Assembly (NCBI GenBank): GCA_018881555.1
Contig: JACAXG010000303.1
Coordinates: 62,001-126,000, forward strand
Origin: Amblyornis subalaris
Taxonomy: Eukaryota; Chordata; Aves; Passeriformes; Ptilonorhynchidae
DNA length: 64,000 bases
Reading direction: 5' to 3'
Shown here one piece after another: positions 1-12,842 of this stretch. How positions within the stretch are numbered: the first letter of the stretch is position 1; each line of letters starts with the position of its first letter. Position numbers and translations under genes: made by a program. A model generated the notes under the pieces. The model did not search any database and had not been told where the DNA came from. It worked only from the letters and a program-made list of their open reading frames with translations.

Positions 1-1229
1 CGGAATATTATCAGGTATCTAAACTGTCTCATATGAAAGATCTCTGTTGCTACCCTTTTACTGGCATTTTCTGTGTAGCAGCTGAATGAATTGAATCAGT
101 CAAAGTGCAACTGATAGCAACACCTTCCTTTCTATTCACACAGGAGCTGTTCAGCTCACAGCACTTGACAGAGCAGGGGCAGCCTTACAGCTGGAGATGC
201 TGGAGATACAGTGGCCAGCATAGCTTGGGTTAGAGCAAGGACACGCTGCTGGGTTTGTGGCCGGCAATGCTAATGGCCATGTCGCACTATGCAAACGCAA
301 GCTGGGATTAAGCCAGACATCCCAGCCTGGTGCAGTGACAGGTGGCAGGGACTCTTTCTTCTTCCTCTCATAATTTTCCTCATTTCAGTGAATTCCTAGT
401 GCCTACCTACTTGCTCAGTGGTTGAGACAAAGGAAGCCTCAGACGGCAAGTGCTAGGCCCAAAACAAAGACAGGGGCTGCCTGAGGCTCACAGCATGGCA
501 TGGGCTCCGAGAGGGAAGCAGGCATGCCAGTCTTATGGTCTGCCCTGGCCTCTCCGGGTTTAATTGCAGTGGAGGTGGCTTTGGTGTTTTTGCCCTTTGT
601 GTTCATATCCTCTGGTACAGCAACTGCTGTAAATTCTTAGTTAATGCCTAAATGTCTACATTTTACTGTTAAAATGCCTACTCAGCATATTGTTGTACTG
701 TGGGAAATTATGGCACCCTAGAGGAAAAAAGTCCAGGCCTTTATTTTAGCTAATTTCCTCACTACAGAAAAGTGAGAAGATTATTTTATTTTTAAATATA
801 TTAATTCCTTTAAGTGGTTTTTCTCACTTGCTTTCTTTTAGCTATGAGGAAGAGGCAGTGATTAAAATGGAGAATAAGTAAACCCTACATGAGCCCAGCA
901 ATTTAAGGACTGATGCTGAGGAAAAACAGAAAAATGTTTCCATTCTCCAGTGACCTGATCAACTGATTGAATTCTAAGTAAGGTCACAGTGCCCTCTGCC
1001 GAAATATAAAGCCCTACATGAAAAAAACAACCAATGTTAAAAAACTTGAACAGGCATAAGAATAACATAACTTCTATTCAAACATGCATGACAAAAACAG
1101 TTTTGAAAAGCTATTTGGGACCTTAGGCTTTCTCTTCACAGCAATATTTTTGTGAAACATTTTGTATCTGACTTCGTTGTTCTGCTAGGAAAACTATGCA
1201 GCATAACTCACAACAAAAACCACAGAAAG
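1..1229. other. Intergenic, nothing recognised
   Basis: Mixed-composition sequence downstream of CEMIP2. No open frame has homology I recognise, and I see no repeat with clear ends. Confidence 0.5.
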
Positions 1230-1763
1230 TGTTGTTAAGGAACCTTCCCAGCCTGACCATTCACGAGACTGGCAGTCACACTTACACCACCAGAGACTGT
1301 CACTGCTGGGACCAAAGCCCCTTCACAGCAGCCGCTCCAGTGACCTGATGGGTCCCTGCCTGACTCCTACACTTCTCACGGGGTCAGCCCAGGTTCCCCA
1401 CAGCAGAGGCTCAGATGTCTCTTTCAGTAAAGCCATTTATTCACAGTGCAGTAATACAAAACAGCTTGAGCTCTGAGCCTCCGAGAAGTGACCCTGAACA
1501 AAAAAACCCCTCAGCTTTTATCCCCTCACAGTCCAAGTGCGCCAAAGTCTCGTTCTCCCTTCCAAGTCTTTGACTCTGGCCGTGTCTCTCGGTATCCATC
1601 CTGTCCACCTGGCCGGCACCACCATCTTCGTGTCCTGTGTTATGCAAAGGGTCGACACTTCCCAGCCTCTTGCCTGGGGCTCCTGCCACCAAGAGGTCAA
1701 TCTGCAGCTCACACTGCAGGCTGCAAACTGAACTACCTGCCCCAAATGTGTTCCTCAACAGCA
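1230..1763 (-). mobile_element. Endogenous retrovirus LTR, apparently solo
   Basis: Read on the minus strand, the 534-bp element starts TG at 1763 and ends CA at 1230. Its ends form a near-perfect inverted repeat of about 14 bp (TGCTGTTGAGGAAC against TGTTGTTAAGGAAC). A TATA-like GGATAAAAG lies near 1524-1515, followed some 80 bases on by AATAAA near 1440-1435, the order expected for U3-R-U5. No internal retroviral genes flank it and no target-site duplication is evident. A TATA to poly(A) layout argues against a DNA transposon. Confidence 0.7.
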
Positions 1764-4700
1764 CTGCTGATCTTAGTGACGCAGACATAAATATTAGTGT
1801 TTCCCTTGAACAGAGTAAAAGAAAATGTAAACTTGTGTCAGTCTTCAAAAATAGGCAGTAAAAAGTCCAAAAACTTAATTTTTATCCATGTTCTCTAGAT
1901 TATTAATACTGAGTTGTTAACCTCACCTGCTTTGAAAGAGGAATAGTTAATAATAAACATAATAAACAAAAGGACTCAGATGCTCCTCCTGATATGGTGT
2001 GCTGGGAAATGCATGGGACCTGACCCCCTGCACAGTATTAAAAGAAAATATGTAGACATTAGGTTAGGAACAAACAACTCCATAGGCTCAGCTACAAGCA
2101 TGTTTGGAGCACGCTGCTATTGCAATTATTAGCTGGCACCAAATATCCCAATGTAGTTGCTGTCCTCTATTTCCATCTGTACCTTTCAATCTGCTACTGA
2201 AAGGCAGAAGCTATCTTTATTGCTATGCATATCTGCTCTTCAGAGTCCACAGACTAATGTTTGATGAAAGCATAGCTTTAAAAGAAACAAACCCAACTAT
2301 CTAGCTGAGAAAACCAGACTCCTACCTCCAAACCGAGTTCAATTTCTCCTATCTCCAGTGCATTGTTGCCATGTTTTATACAAGAGGCAACAGCTTCTGA
2401 GGTTTTGTTGTTGGTTTTTTAAATTACAATGTAAAATGGCATGAGAGCTACGGCAGAGCTATCTGAGAACATCTCTGCTGGTTGATTAAACCATGATCCT
2501 CAGTTATGCTGAGAGTCAGCCTCAGATTTTACTCAACAGCCTATTCTCAGGTTTTTGTTTGAAGATGCATGTGTTGGAGATTTTCTGAGCAATATCTGCA
2601 GTTTAATGCTCAGGTTGGAGTAGGAGCTAAGAGGCAAGAAGAATCTCTTTTTCAACAATTTGTGTTGTCTCTTTTAATTCTTCCTTCATTTCCCCAGGGC
2701 TCTCATCCAAGATACTCTTTAATCTGTGCCCATGATAATGCATGCTTTATGTTTCATATTGTGAAGCTCAACTGATAGCTCCAAGTTCACTCAAAGGTTA
2801 TTCTAATTCCCTCCATCAGGATTTCAATTTAGAAGCTTATACTAAACCAGTAATTAAAGTGACCCTCTTTCTATTGCACCAACTTCATTGTAACCAGTTA
2901 ATGTGGTGGCAAGCCTTTCTTCGTTGCTTTGCCTGGCAGGAAGATCTCGTTAAGAGATTGCAATATCTACGGGACAGATGCAAGTATGAAAGCAATCCAA
3001 GATCCCTGCCATTTGGCACTCCCTCTTCTGGTTCAAAGCATGCTGGAACTGCAAACACTCCAGCAAATGACCCCTCCTCCCAGGCTCCTCCCAGTGACTT
3101 CTCACCATTACAGGCTGTAGCTGAGACACACCAAAAACCTTTTGCAAATAAGCACAAGCCTCCCAGGGTCTGAGATACCCTGCAGTAGCTAATGCTCCTA
3201 AAAGGCTCAAGAAAGGTTGTATTTCAAAGCAGCTTCCCTCCAAAATGTTTCACTCCAGATATATTTGGCTACAGATTCTCTTGAGTATCTGAACTGCTCG
3301 GGTACATCCTTTCTCTCTTTGGCTGCCAGGTCCCGCCAGGCAGGTATGACATGTCTACTTCTCTTCTGTGAGCTTGTGTATGGTTTCTCTGAGTGTGAAA
3401 CCACAATACGTATGGGGCCTTTTCTGCATCTGATGGCAGTGCTTATAAAATCAATAGGAGTAGATTTTGGTTTTGCACATCATAGCACTTCTTGCTTCAC
3501 AAACATTATGTAGCGGGAGGCACAAAAATGTAAATTCTACTGGTCAAAGCAGTCCATAGCCTAATGGCAATCTTTTCTTGAACAATTTCCTTTAGAAGAG
3601 AACTTTTTTTTTTCTGGTAATATTCCTGGGAAAATTATTTTGCTGGCAAATGTATTAATCTGCCTGCGTTTTTCCATATGTTACCTTTTGATCTAAATAT
3701 CTGTTAGGATGAGAGCATGCATTACTCTATCTGAATCAGATGTGATGACTGTGTTGACAGCTGGAGCATTTGCTTCTCTGCAGCTCTGCAATCAATGATG
3801 CATGACAGAGGAAGGAAATCAGTAGCCACTGTACTTGTTTTGCTTGCTCTGCCACTGTCTTGGCCTAATACACTCTGTTCCCTGGCCCCCTTTATGGAAG
3901 AGCTGTTTCCTGCGCAGGAACCTATTCCTGTTTGTGACATATTTTATCTGAAAAAGAAAAATCATACCAACATCTCTTTCCTAAAAGAATTCTCTTCCAT
4001 GATGAATCAACTCTCTTTTCTCTTTCTCTATTCTGTGATTCCCCCGCATTTTCTCTGGGACAGTCTCCACACACCCAATAAAAGAAGTTTTATGGATGAG
4101 CTTTGGTGGCTTTGCTGGAAATGAAACTATTTCTATATATAACTACTGCCTTGTATTTCAAAACTAGACCTGAAGATCTGTATATCCCATTCCTAATGGA
4201 TTATTATATGGACTGCATATTCTTGATACCAGTATAATTGGCTTCCTGTCTTCCAAAAAATTATGTACAATTGTATTCCTGTAACTTACCTGTCTCACAT
4301 GAAAAATAAGCCATATTACAGCAAATGTATCAATGCCAAGGAAGATGCAGAGAAATCTGCAAAAGTCAGTGAAAACACACACACACAACCCCTGCCCCAC
4401 TCCTCACTACCCACTCTTACATTGAGAAAGGGGTTTGTTTGCTTTTTTTTCCCCTAAAATCTCACCAGTGGCTCCTCTGCATGAATTTGGGTTCATTAAT
4501 TGTTTATGAAGAAGGTTTATAGGTCCAATATAAGAACTTGGTTTGCAAGGAGTAGAAGTTAAAGCAAGAGTTAACAGACTACAAAAAGAAAAGCAGAATT
4601 AAACACTTTCTATAGGTACAAATTGCCAAATTACTTCCGCAACAATTATGAACAAAACCCCACACTTGCATTCAAACACTTGTTTGTTCCTATGACCTTA

Positions 4701-5849
4701 AGCTCACATAGCTGATTGTTCACAAGTTAAGTATTTATTGGGTGACAACTTGAAAAAATTTAAAAAGATGTTATAATTACTGTCTTTAGAGATCAAGAAT
4801 TTGCCTGTACCTATAGTGTTGCATCTCTGCCCAGTGAGAAACTTCATCTCACTGTGTACTTTCACTTTGCAGGTATATTCTAGCAAATTACATGTCTGTG
4901 TTCAACTTCATTACTTTTGCATAGCATTTCTGAGAATTCTTAATGTTTGTAATCAAGACACAGAGTGTTTGAGTCTTTTAAGTCCATGGCCAGAATTTGG
5001 TTACTATAAGTGTGGGTTCACATATTGGTTATAGTGTATGTATAGTCTCCAGTGAGAGAGAAAACAGGATTTTTAGTCAAATTTACTATACACTGTGCTC
5101 CTAACAGAACATTTGCTTCCCTATTAAGATCTGTGTTGAGATCTCGTGTCCTGGGGCTCTCCAGCAGTGACCTTCCTTAAGAACTTCAGTTCTAGGCAAT
5201 TTGTAATGTCATTTACTCTTTCATAGATCACAGGCAATGATGGGAATTGTTTGCACACAAAAATACTTTTGTAATTTTTAGGATCTTCTTTGGAAAATAG
5301 AGTAGTACAGTTGTTTACACAGTTACATATTAAACACACATAAATCTAGAAATTGCAATTAACTTAGGACCCTTGTTTTCTACTTGTATAATCAACAACT
5401 GCTAAACGTATGCTTATTAGCGTGAACTTTATTTATTAGCTTCATTTTGGAAACTGAGCTTGTGTGTCACTACTAACCATGATGTTATTTGCGTGGGACT
5501 GCCCAGGGTGGGAGCATGTAGGGGTAAAGAGTGCACAGTGACTTAAGTGTGAAAGTAATGAAGCTGAAGTATCATAAGAAAAAAACCCAACGAATTACTC
5601 CTACAAAGAGTGGACATCAACATTTCTAAGCTTTATATTGACACTCATTCTAATTCCATAAGATGGACTGCAAAATGTTTAATCTGGTTCATTCAACATG
5701 ATGGCGATGGAAGAATCTAAACCCACCCTGACTCACAGATTGCAAAGGGCCTGTTTGATGCTCAGCTAGCAACACTGCATGCAAAAATAAGCAGTGGAAA
5801 TCAACATTTTTTACACAAGTTTTGAGTTATTACTTCCTTCAGTTTATCA
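1764..5849. other. Intergenic, nothing firmly recognised
   Basis: AT-rich DNA with scattered short open frames but no recognisable protein. A short CA run occurs near 4376-4388. No structured element stands out. Confidence 0.5.
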
Positions 5850-6003
5850 CTGAGACGTTGTGGAGTTTCCCTTGCTGCAGATATTCCAGAACTGTCTGGA
5901 CACAATAGTGTGTCATGTGCTCTGGGATGAACCTCCTTGAGCAGGGAGGTTGGACCAGATGACCCACTGTGATCCCTTCCAAAGATATTTCTATGCATAT
6001 CTT
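5850..6003 (+). mobile_element. CR1 LINE 3' fragment
   Basis: Contains the conserved CR1 3' tail text in the plus direction: GCAGGGAGGTTGGACCAGAT, then a GATCCCTTCCA-like block and a degenerate TTCTATG end. It is 5'-truncated, as most avian CR1 copies are. Confidence 0.85.
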
Positions 6004-6105
6004 TGATTTTGAACATGTTGCTACAATGTGAGTCACAAGGAGCAGAGAATTTTATGAAAGAAGTATATTTTGAGTGATGACTCTGTTAACAGTGTCATGA
6101 ATGAG

Positions 6106-6943
6106 TGTATTAGGTTGCTTAAGGAATCACTGGCAAAGGTATTGGTAAAAGTGGGTTTAATATAAAAGTGAAATGTGAAAAAGTTCATTGACAAAGTTCA
6201 CTCTACTATTTACTGGATAGTTAGACCACACAGAGAAAAATCAGACTAAAATTTAAATAAATCACTCTAAGCATAAAATTGATTTAAAATTATATACATA
6301 GAGGCTGGGGATGGGAAAAGGGTAAGGATGGGAAAGGGTAAGGACTAAAAGGAATAAAGGAGACGCTCATATTGAGTCACAAGGTTCAGAGAGGACCCCC
6401 TTGCCCAAACTGAACCCGACCAACGGTTTAGGCCTACAGGCTTTAACGGTACTTAAACTTAACAGCACTCAATCAATAGCCTAACTTAAATAATTTAACA
6501 AAATATTCTATAGAATTTACTACAAGCACAAGAGTAACTCATGTGTAGTTCTAACTTACAAATCTAAAGTACTTAAGCATCTAAGAGAGCAACATTTACA
6601 GCACATTTGCTGTGAGTATACACACAAACACAGAGGAGGTAAAGGTGAAGAATAACCTGTGAAGAATTCCTCTCAAGTTCAGTGAAATACTCACATTGGA
6701 TGCCTTCGTGCTTTCTCAATAGGTGAAGGGTTGAGCCCTGAGGAGAGGCAGTGTCAGCATGCAGTGGCGATCCCCCAGTATCATTCACTGGCTCCAAGAG
6801 GTGCCCACTCAGATGGAGATTTCTGGTTACAGCCTGCAGTGGCTCAGGGGAGTTCAAAGAGTCTCACTTAGCACATACTGTTTATAGGGTCGCAAGAGAA
6901 TTGGCTTTAGTCATAATAATTTTCCACATCAAGGCCGAGGCCT
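6106..6943 (-). mobile_element. Probable LTR-type element, limits approximate
   Basis: The start (TGTATTAGGTTGCTTAAGG) and the following text resemble an avian ERV LTR read in antisense. The hexamer AATGAG flanks both proposed ends (6100-6105 and 6944-6949), consistent with a target-site duplication. An ATTAAA-type poly(A) signal on the minus strand near 6155 would fit. The right end lacks a clean CA, so limits and class are uncertain. A short G-rich tandem (GGATGGGAAAGGGTAAGGA type) sits at 6308-6346. Confidence 0.45.
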
Positions 6944-6949
6944 AATGAG

Positions 6950-8430
6950 CATTTCTGAAGTCAGTGCAGCTCAAGGAGGCAGTAGGAGAGATGTGCCATC
7001 ACAAAGAGACAGATTACAATTTGAAACTCAAAAAAGGGAAAACAGGAGAGGTCCAACCCACTCTCTAAGATACTTTGGAAATAGATTTAATGGAAAAGAA
7101 GGATTGACAGTTACTCACAAAAATTCACAGACAGCAAAACATTGGAAATATTGGAAATGGAAAATTCTGTGGAAATAAAATATTTAACCAGAGCAGCATC
7201 CCAGCCCTTAAGGACTGAGAGGGAAGTGGTGAGGGGACCTACAAAGCAAAAAGAGAAAGGTGTGAATGGCTTATAGCGAAAAGAGACTGCAAACAACTTT
7301 TTCTTGTATCTTTGTTTTCTTCCATGTTCAGCTATGAAAGCCTGACACTGAGTTCTTACTTTATGTTTGTCTGCTAGCTAGCAAAAACAACCCAATTGTC
7401 CAGGCTGCTGATTCATAGGATTATAGATGCTCTATTTATATCTTCTAATGCTTTGCATCTCATGTTTGTGAAGGACAGAAAAATCTCATATCAATAGATG
7501 AACATTAAAAAGAAGAACGTAACCAAAGCATGCTGTCATATGGAAATTTATATTATGTATTAAAAAAAATCAAAAAGCAGAAATATGCAATATATCCTAC
7601 TGAGTGAGGCTCCTCATAGAATAATTTTTCAGAAACAGAAATGAGACCACAGATAACTATAGTGTTGTCTACTATTACTGAGAACTTACACCAGTCATTT
7701 GTGCCAGAGCTGGAGGAAAACTATTACATCACAGTTCACACCCTACAGATGGAATAAACCATCTTCTGCTGAGGAACTTCACAGATATTAAAAAGATGAT
7801 GTCATTATCTGAGATCCATCCCTAAAAGCTACCAATTACACAAAACACACCCTGAACTAATTTTAGCGTATCTGTTGAAAATGTCACTGGAAATACTGCA
7901 TGGAAAGAGACAGTTGTATTTCCAGCTGCTTATAGCAGTTCTAGCATAGAGTTACTACTTAGAAAATTGCACACACCAAAATAATCCTGAAATATCACTT
8001 TGTTTTTATTTTCCATTTAGAGTAAATGATATACGAAGTCAGGCCTTTGTATGTTCTAAGAACAATTCCTCAAAAAAATTATAAATTAGGATATTCATCT
8101 GTCAACCCATTCAACTTGGAAAAAGACAAAAAAAAAGAATGCGCTTTCCAGGCAAAGCAATTAAGTCTGCTCTGTACTTGCAAACACAATAGAAATCAAA
8201 AACGTTGAAAAGTTGGCCTTTAAGGAGAAAGTTTATACAGGCTGATTACTTTGAAATTTCTCTGTGATCTAACCAAGCCAATTTCTCACTATCAAATGCG
8301 ACAACTACAAACCTTTCAAGAAAAGCATAAGTCTCTCTGAATTTTTTCATTATGGATTAAGAGCACAAGATGATGTATCAGAAGAGGCTAGGATGATCTC
8401 AGGAGATCCCAAGATTACTCTCTCCCAAAA
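6950..8430. other. Intergenic, nothing recognised
   Basis: AT-rich sequence with no gene, repeat family or RNA that I can identify. Confidence 0.5.
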
Positions 8431-8765
8431 TTCATAGATTCACGGAACAGTTTCGGTTGGAAGGAACCTTGAAGATCATCCAGTTCCAACCCCCCTGCCA
8501 TGGGCAGGGACATCTTCACCTAGACCAGGTTACTCTGCGACCCATCCAGCCTGGCCTTTAACGCTTTCAGGGATGGGGCATCCACAGCTTCTCTGGGCAA
8601 ACTGTTCTAGTGGCCAACCACCACTGTGGTAAAGAATAAAGAATTTCTTCCTAATATCTGACCTAAAGCTACCTTCTTTCAGTTTGAAGCTATTCCCTCT
8701 TGTCCTGTCACTACATGCCCTTATTAAAAAGTCCCTCTCCAGCAGTCCTGTACCTTCAGGTATGG
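8431..8765 (-). mobile_element. CR1 LINE 3' fragment
   Basis: The plus strand reads the reverse complement of a CR1 3' end: TTCATAGATTCACGGAAC, then GGTTGGAAGGAACCTTGAAG and CCAACCCCCCTGCCATGGGC. About 330 bp, 5'-truncated, moderately diverged. Confidence 0.93.
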
Positions 8766-9786
8766 GGAGGTGGTAGTAATGTTTTCTCTCTCTAAAATTG
8801 TTCCTATTATATCCAAAACCTCTTTTTTTTCAGACTTTCATCACATAAAAAAGTGGAAGGTGAATTCTATGACTTGCCAGTCCCATCACTCCCAGTCATG
8901 CAAATCAATAGCCAGACAAGCCTTTTTTTTTTCTTTAGCAAGTTACAATTTTTAGTACAAACTTAATCTGCAAAATTGCAGTAGTCCCAGGCCTATTTTT
9001 TTGCAGCCTATCCCAGGCTCATAAATTCTCTCAAGCCAAGGGTCGCCTTACATACTTCAATACTGAGTATTATTTTAGAATTTTAACTAGCCCAAGACAC
9101 AGGACAAAGAAAAAGCAGGAGGAAAGAAAAATATATTTGTGAACTCTAGGAAAAGACAAAACCTTCCTGTAAGTGCTAGACCAACTATGACCAGAAGAGG
9201 TGGAAAAATAATGACTGGGAAAAGCTCACATAAATGCAGTTTTGAAGTTGAAAAATTACTGCTTTTCATAGACGTTCCGGCACTAAGGTGACACCAGGAT
9301 TACCTTAAAACAAATACAACCATGATAAACCTTCTTACGACCTTCACTGACCAGTGCAGATACAGCTCCAGCTGGCATCAAACCCAGCTGACTGGGCCTT
9401 TCAGTCCGAGCAAGATGACTATCCTTACATCTGCATTCTTCCTACAGTGAATCTACGCCTTCCTAAGGTGAAAAGGAGTTGAGGGGAAACAAAGGAAATC
9501 ATGGGACTGACTTGCCCTGAACAGGAAACTCATGCTCTAGGTCAGAAATTATCTGGGGCCTCAGCTGTCACTGCTGTCCCACAATACACAAAATTAAGCC
9601 TGTACTTTCCTAAGCATGTCCTTGCCATAATCCTGGCTCTTTGGGGATGGATCTCTCATCCCTCACATAGTGGATTTCCAGTGTCACCTTTGGCCAGATA
9701 GAGGGCTTTTTTGATAGTACACTTAATCTGCTACCAGCTCCAAGTAATTTGTTTATTTTTTTGTTGTGTTAATTTCTTTACTGCAG
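8766..9786. other. Intergenic, nothing recognised
   Basis: Flank between a CR1 fragment and the candidate plus-strand exon. A T-rich tract runs up to the acceptor at 9785-9786. I see no gene. Confidence 0.5.
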
Positions 9787-9982
9787 GATAACATTTGAGC
9801 AAGGAATGGAAATTAAATCTATTCGTATACAAAGCCTGAAGAGACAATTACGATGCCTTTTGGCCTGGGTTTGGGGAAGAAATACCTCACTTTTAAGGAC
9901 TCACCAAATTTCAGACACGAAAAGCACGTGGCTCAGCCCTTGCAGGCTGCGGCAGCTGGTGCACTTGAAAAAAGAGGCTGAG
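9787..9982 (+). other. Candidate plus-strand exon of unknown transcript
   Basis: A pyrimidine-rich acceptor (TTAATTTCTTTACTGCAG) precedes the segment and a strong donor (GAG|GTACGTAAG) follows it. One frame is open through all 196 nt, containing MEIKSIRIQSLKRQLR and RLRQLVHLKKEAE. I do not recognise the peptide. It lies about 0.6 kb beyond the 3' end of CEMIP2 on the opposite strand. It could be an exon of a convergent gene or lncRNA, or a chance pairing of splice-like sites. Confidence 0.3.
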
Positions 9983-10559
9983 GTACGTAAGCAATTTTAA
10001 GTGCTCACAACCACAGCATCACCTGGCTGGCAGTCACTGCTGGAGAGGGCCCAGGACACTTGCTATCTCAAAGCAGGGTCAGTTAAAGCTGTTCCTCCAT
10101 AGAAAAAGATTCCACAGGCAATCAAATCCAGTGCTTGACCACCTACGCAATAAAAACTTACCTTTTTGTGGAATTGCCTGCATTTCAGTGTGTGCCCACA
10201 GCCTCTTGTTTACTGCCACTGAGCACCATCGAGATTAGTCTGGCTTCATCTTCTCTACTTGTGGACTAAGTAGTTAAAGACATGGATAGGATGCCCCTGA
10301 GTCAGTAACTATGCTGCAGTCCTTGCTCCCCCAAGCTGAAATGACTCCAGACTCAGCAGCTCAGACAGGCCTTGAGATATCTGACTTCCGAGACAGCCCC
10401 ATAACTTCAGTCACCATCAGTGTCTCCTTTCCAGTATTCCTAACTTGTCTCTGAATGAAAAGTAGGATATGCTTCACAAACTTCTCAAGTAAACTGGTGT
10501 TTGAAATAAAATAGTTTGTATTATTCACACAGCACACATTGTAAAATTGCTTGATACAA
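9983..10559. other. Interval downstream of CEMIP2 poly(A) site
   Basis: About 0.6 kb between the candidate plus-strand exon and the CEMIP2 3' end. Nothing recognised. Confidence 0.5.
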
Positions 10560-12649
10560 GAACAGAAGACACCCAAAATTTTATTGCCTTGTCAGATGTA
10601 AAAATTTATTTATGCTATTTATCAAGTGTTTAAATTTATACAAAAGACAAAACACTTCAACTTCAGATCTAGTTGTTCATCAGTAAGCCCTACATCAGAA
10701 TAACCTTGACACTTCCGAGGACAATTTTTACAAGACGCTTAGAACAGCAGAATATCATAAATAATGGCCAGCTTCACAAGCCTGAGGGTCATTACCTCAT
10801 CACTATTTCCCTACTGAGAATAACCCACAGAACAGAGGAAGCCTTAAAGCCATTTTAATCCCCAAACACTATCACAACTGCACTCAGAGCATTTAAATCA
10901 CACTGCTCTGCATTAGTGACACCAAACATTACAGCTAGTCTTAAAGATTTATCACAGCTTCCCCTAACAAAATGACTTTTTTTTTAAACATTACAAGAGA
11001 ACTGTGCATGAGAACAACTTCAAAATACACAATCATCCATTTGGCTTGGTTTTAAAATAAAAATAATATCAGTCATCTATTTGTTAACTTCATCTCTTGT
11101 GTTGTACTCCTTAACCCTCCCTTCTCCCTTAGGAAACTACACTAGACCAGGCAGTTTAATTGTAGCACTGAGGTAGCATATTTCAGTTGAACAGAATACT
11201 AGGTTTGATATTGTGCCTCCTCTCCTCTAAAGCACAAACAAAAAAATCCCCACAGTTTTTCAACATCTTTGGAGAAGACAGGCATATAGTTCATTTCCAA
11301 CAGCCACTCTATTTTGAATTCAAAGCATAAAGCATCACTGAATGGTGGACACATTATACCAGCTAGAATGAATGAGAACATATACAAGAAGAAGGAAATA
11401 TGTCAGTTTTATTAGAACTAGGGTTACATTTTAGCCATAAGGCACCTCTTGTTCCCTATTATGAAATGCATCTTTACACAGTCCCTGAAATTTAATTTCA
11501 AAGACGAGGATCCTGAAAAAGGGCAGCTGTGCCTCTGTTCTAAATGATTTTCACATTATTGGCAGAAAGAGCCAAATAATTGCAACAAAACCAGATGAAA
11601 TCAAATGGACCTACTATAAAGTCAATAAGAATTAACAACATGAGTATATTAAAAGAATGAAAGTTAGGAGAAGATATAACATGACTGAATGAACTGAGAG
11701 CACTTTCCATTTACTTAGAAGTTATAGCTGGGATAGCCTTAAAAATAATTTTAAAAAACCCAACAAAACCCCAACAAAAAAAACCACTGCAGGAGTAGTA
11801 GCTTAATTTCCTAACAAATTGAGAATAGCAGTATCTCAGCTTTGTCCTTCTGACTAAAAGCTTTAAAAGACTAAGCTGAAGTCAAGCTGAACTCAAGACT
11901 GCAGACTAAACTTCTGACCTGTTTATTATAGTAACTCTTACAAACACACCTGTATGTTTAGAGGGAATAATAAACAGTGATCCTAAAGAACAGTAGTAAT
12001 TTCCTGCTCTGCATGCCATGCTCGTACACATAGCCTTGTAAAACTCTGTTGAATGGTACACAATCCTCACCCAGCCCCAGGCTGGATCTTTGAATTCATC
12101 CCTCCATCTTTCACACAGGAAAGTTAAGATCCCTTGAGTCAGCTGCGTGGATAGGGGAAATTGGGTTTTAACACACTAGAAACCAGATTGAGAATGTAAC
12201 TGAGCTGACTGATAAATAAATTCTCAAGGAAACACCTACACAGCTAAAGGAAAATGCAAAAGTTATAATGTCCAATTCAAGCTGTTTATGAAGGCATTAA
12301 TGTTAATCTTTCAAGTAGCCCAAAATGCACTCCAACACCTGTTATTAAAAACTTAAGGCTTTTATGAATACTCTCTTACATACAAAAGGAGTATTAAACA
12401 GAAGGAACTTGTTTACAGTAAATACAAACGTCTGAAAAATCTCAAACCTGTTTATACAAATACTAATAAATTCTTTAATATTTTGTACAACTAGAAGGTG
12501 CACAGATTGGCATTCAAGCAGTCAATGCTGGCAAACATCTGTCAGACAATAACATGATTTACTTGGGTAACAATATAGTTTAAAATGCCATAAATTAAAA
12601 AATAAGTTAGTTCACATTTTTTCCCTAGATTTTATGTACATCTTAGTCT
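10560..12649 (-). other. CEMIP2: CEMIP2 3' UTR (distal end estimated)
   Basis: About 2.1 kb of AT-rich, non-coding DNA between the stop codon and two AATAAA signals on the minus strand. This length is close to what I recall for the human 3' UTR. A further AATAAA at 11413-11408 could give a shorter form. I see no transposable element in it. Confidence 0.7.
10580..10610 (-). terminator. CEMIP2: CEMIP2 poly(A) signals
   Basis: Two AATAAA hexamers on the minus strand, at 10610-10605 and 10585-10580. They are followed downstream (lower coordinates) by a G/T-rich stretch (TTTTGGGTGTCTTC), a typical cleavage and polyadenylation context. Cleavage would fall near 10560-10575. Confidence 0.65.
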
Positions 12650-12842
12650 TTAGTGAGATCGTGTAGCCTTCTTCAGAAGCTCGAGGTCTTTCCGACGGCT
12701 TTTGATTGCTCTGGCACAGCCATACTCTTCCAGTTGTAAAGGGATATACTTTTCTATCTGAACAAGCCCGTGGCCAGCAGGACCGGTAAACAGCTTAATC
12801 CAAGATGGCTTAATGTTTCCTTTGAAGCCCAGAAACGCCAAG
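12650..12842 (-). CDS. CEMIP2: CEMIP2 exon 24: C-terminus and stop
   Basis: Residues 1318-1381: [20 protein letters not shown], then [20 protein letters not shown] and [15 protein letters not shown]. The stop is TAA at 12652-12650. It matches the human C-terminus (LQLDEYGCPRA...RRRDLELLKQASKAH) in length and pattern. Acceptor GGAAG. Confidence 0.94.

Noticed and set aside
843..878. Possible 36-bp plus-strand exon between a TTTTAG and a GTAAAC
   Set aside because: The donor is weak, there is an in-frame ambiguity, and no partner exon is visible.
1441..1848. 135-codon minus-strand open frame
   Set aside because: It runs from flank through the U3 part of the LTR. No gag, pol or env similarity was seen.
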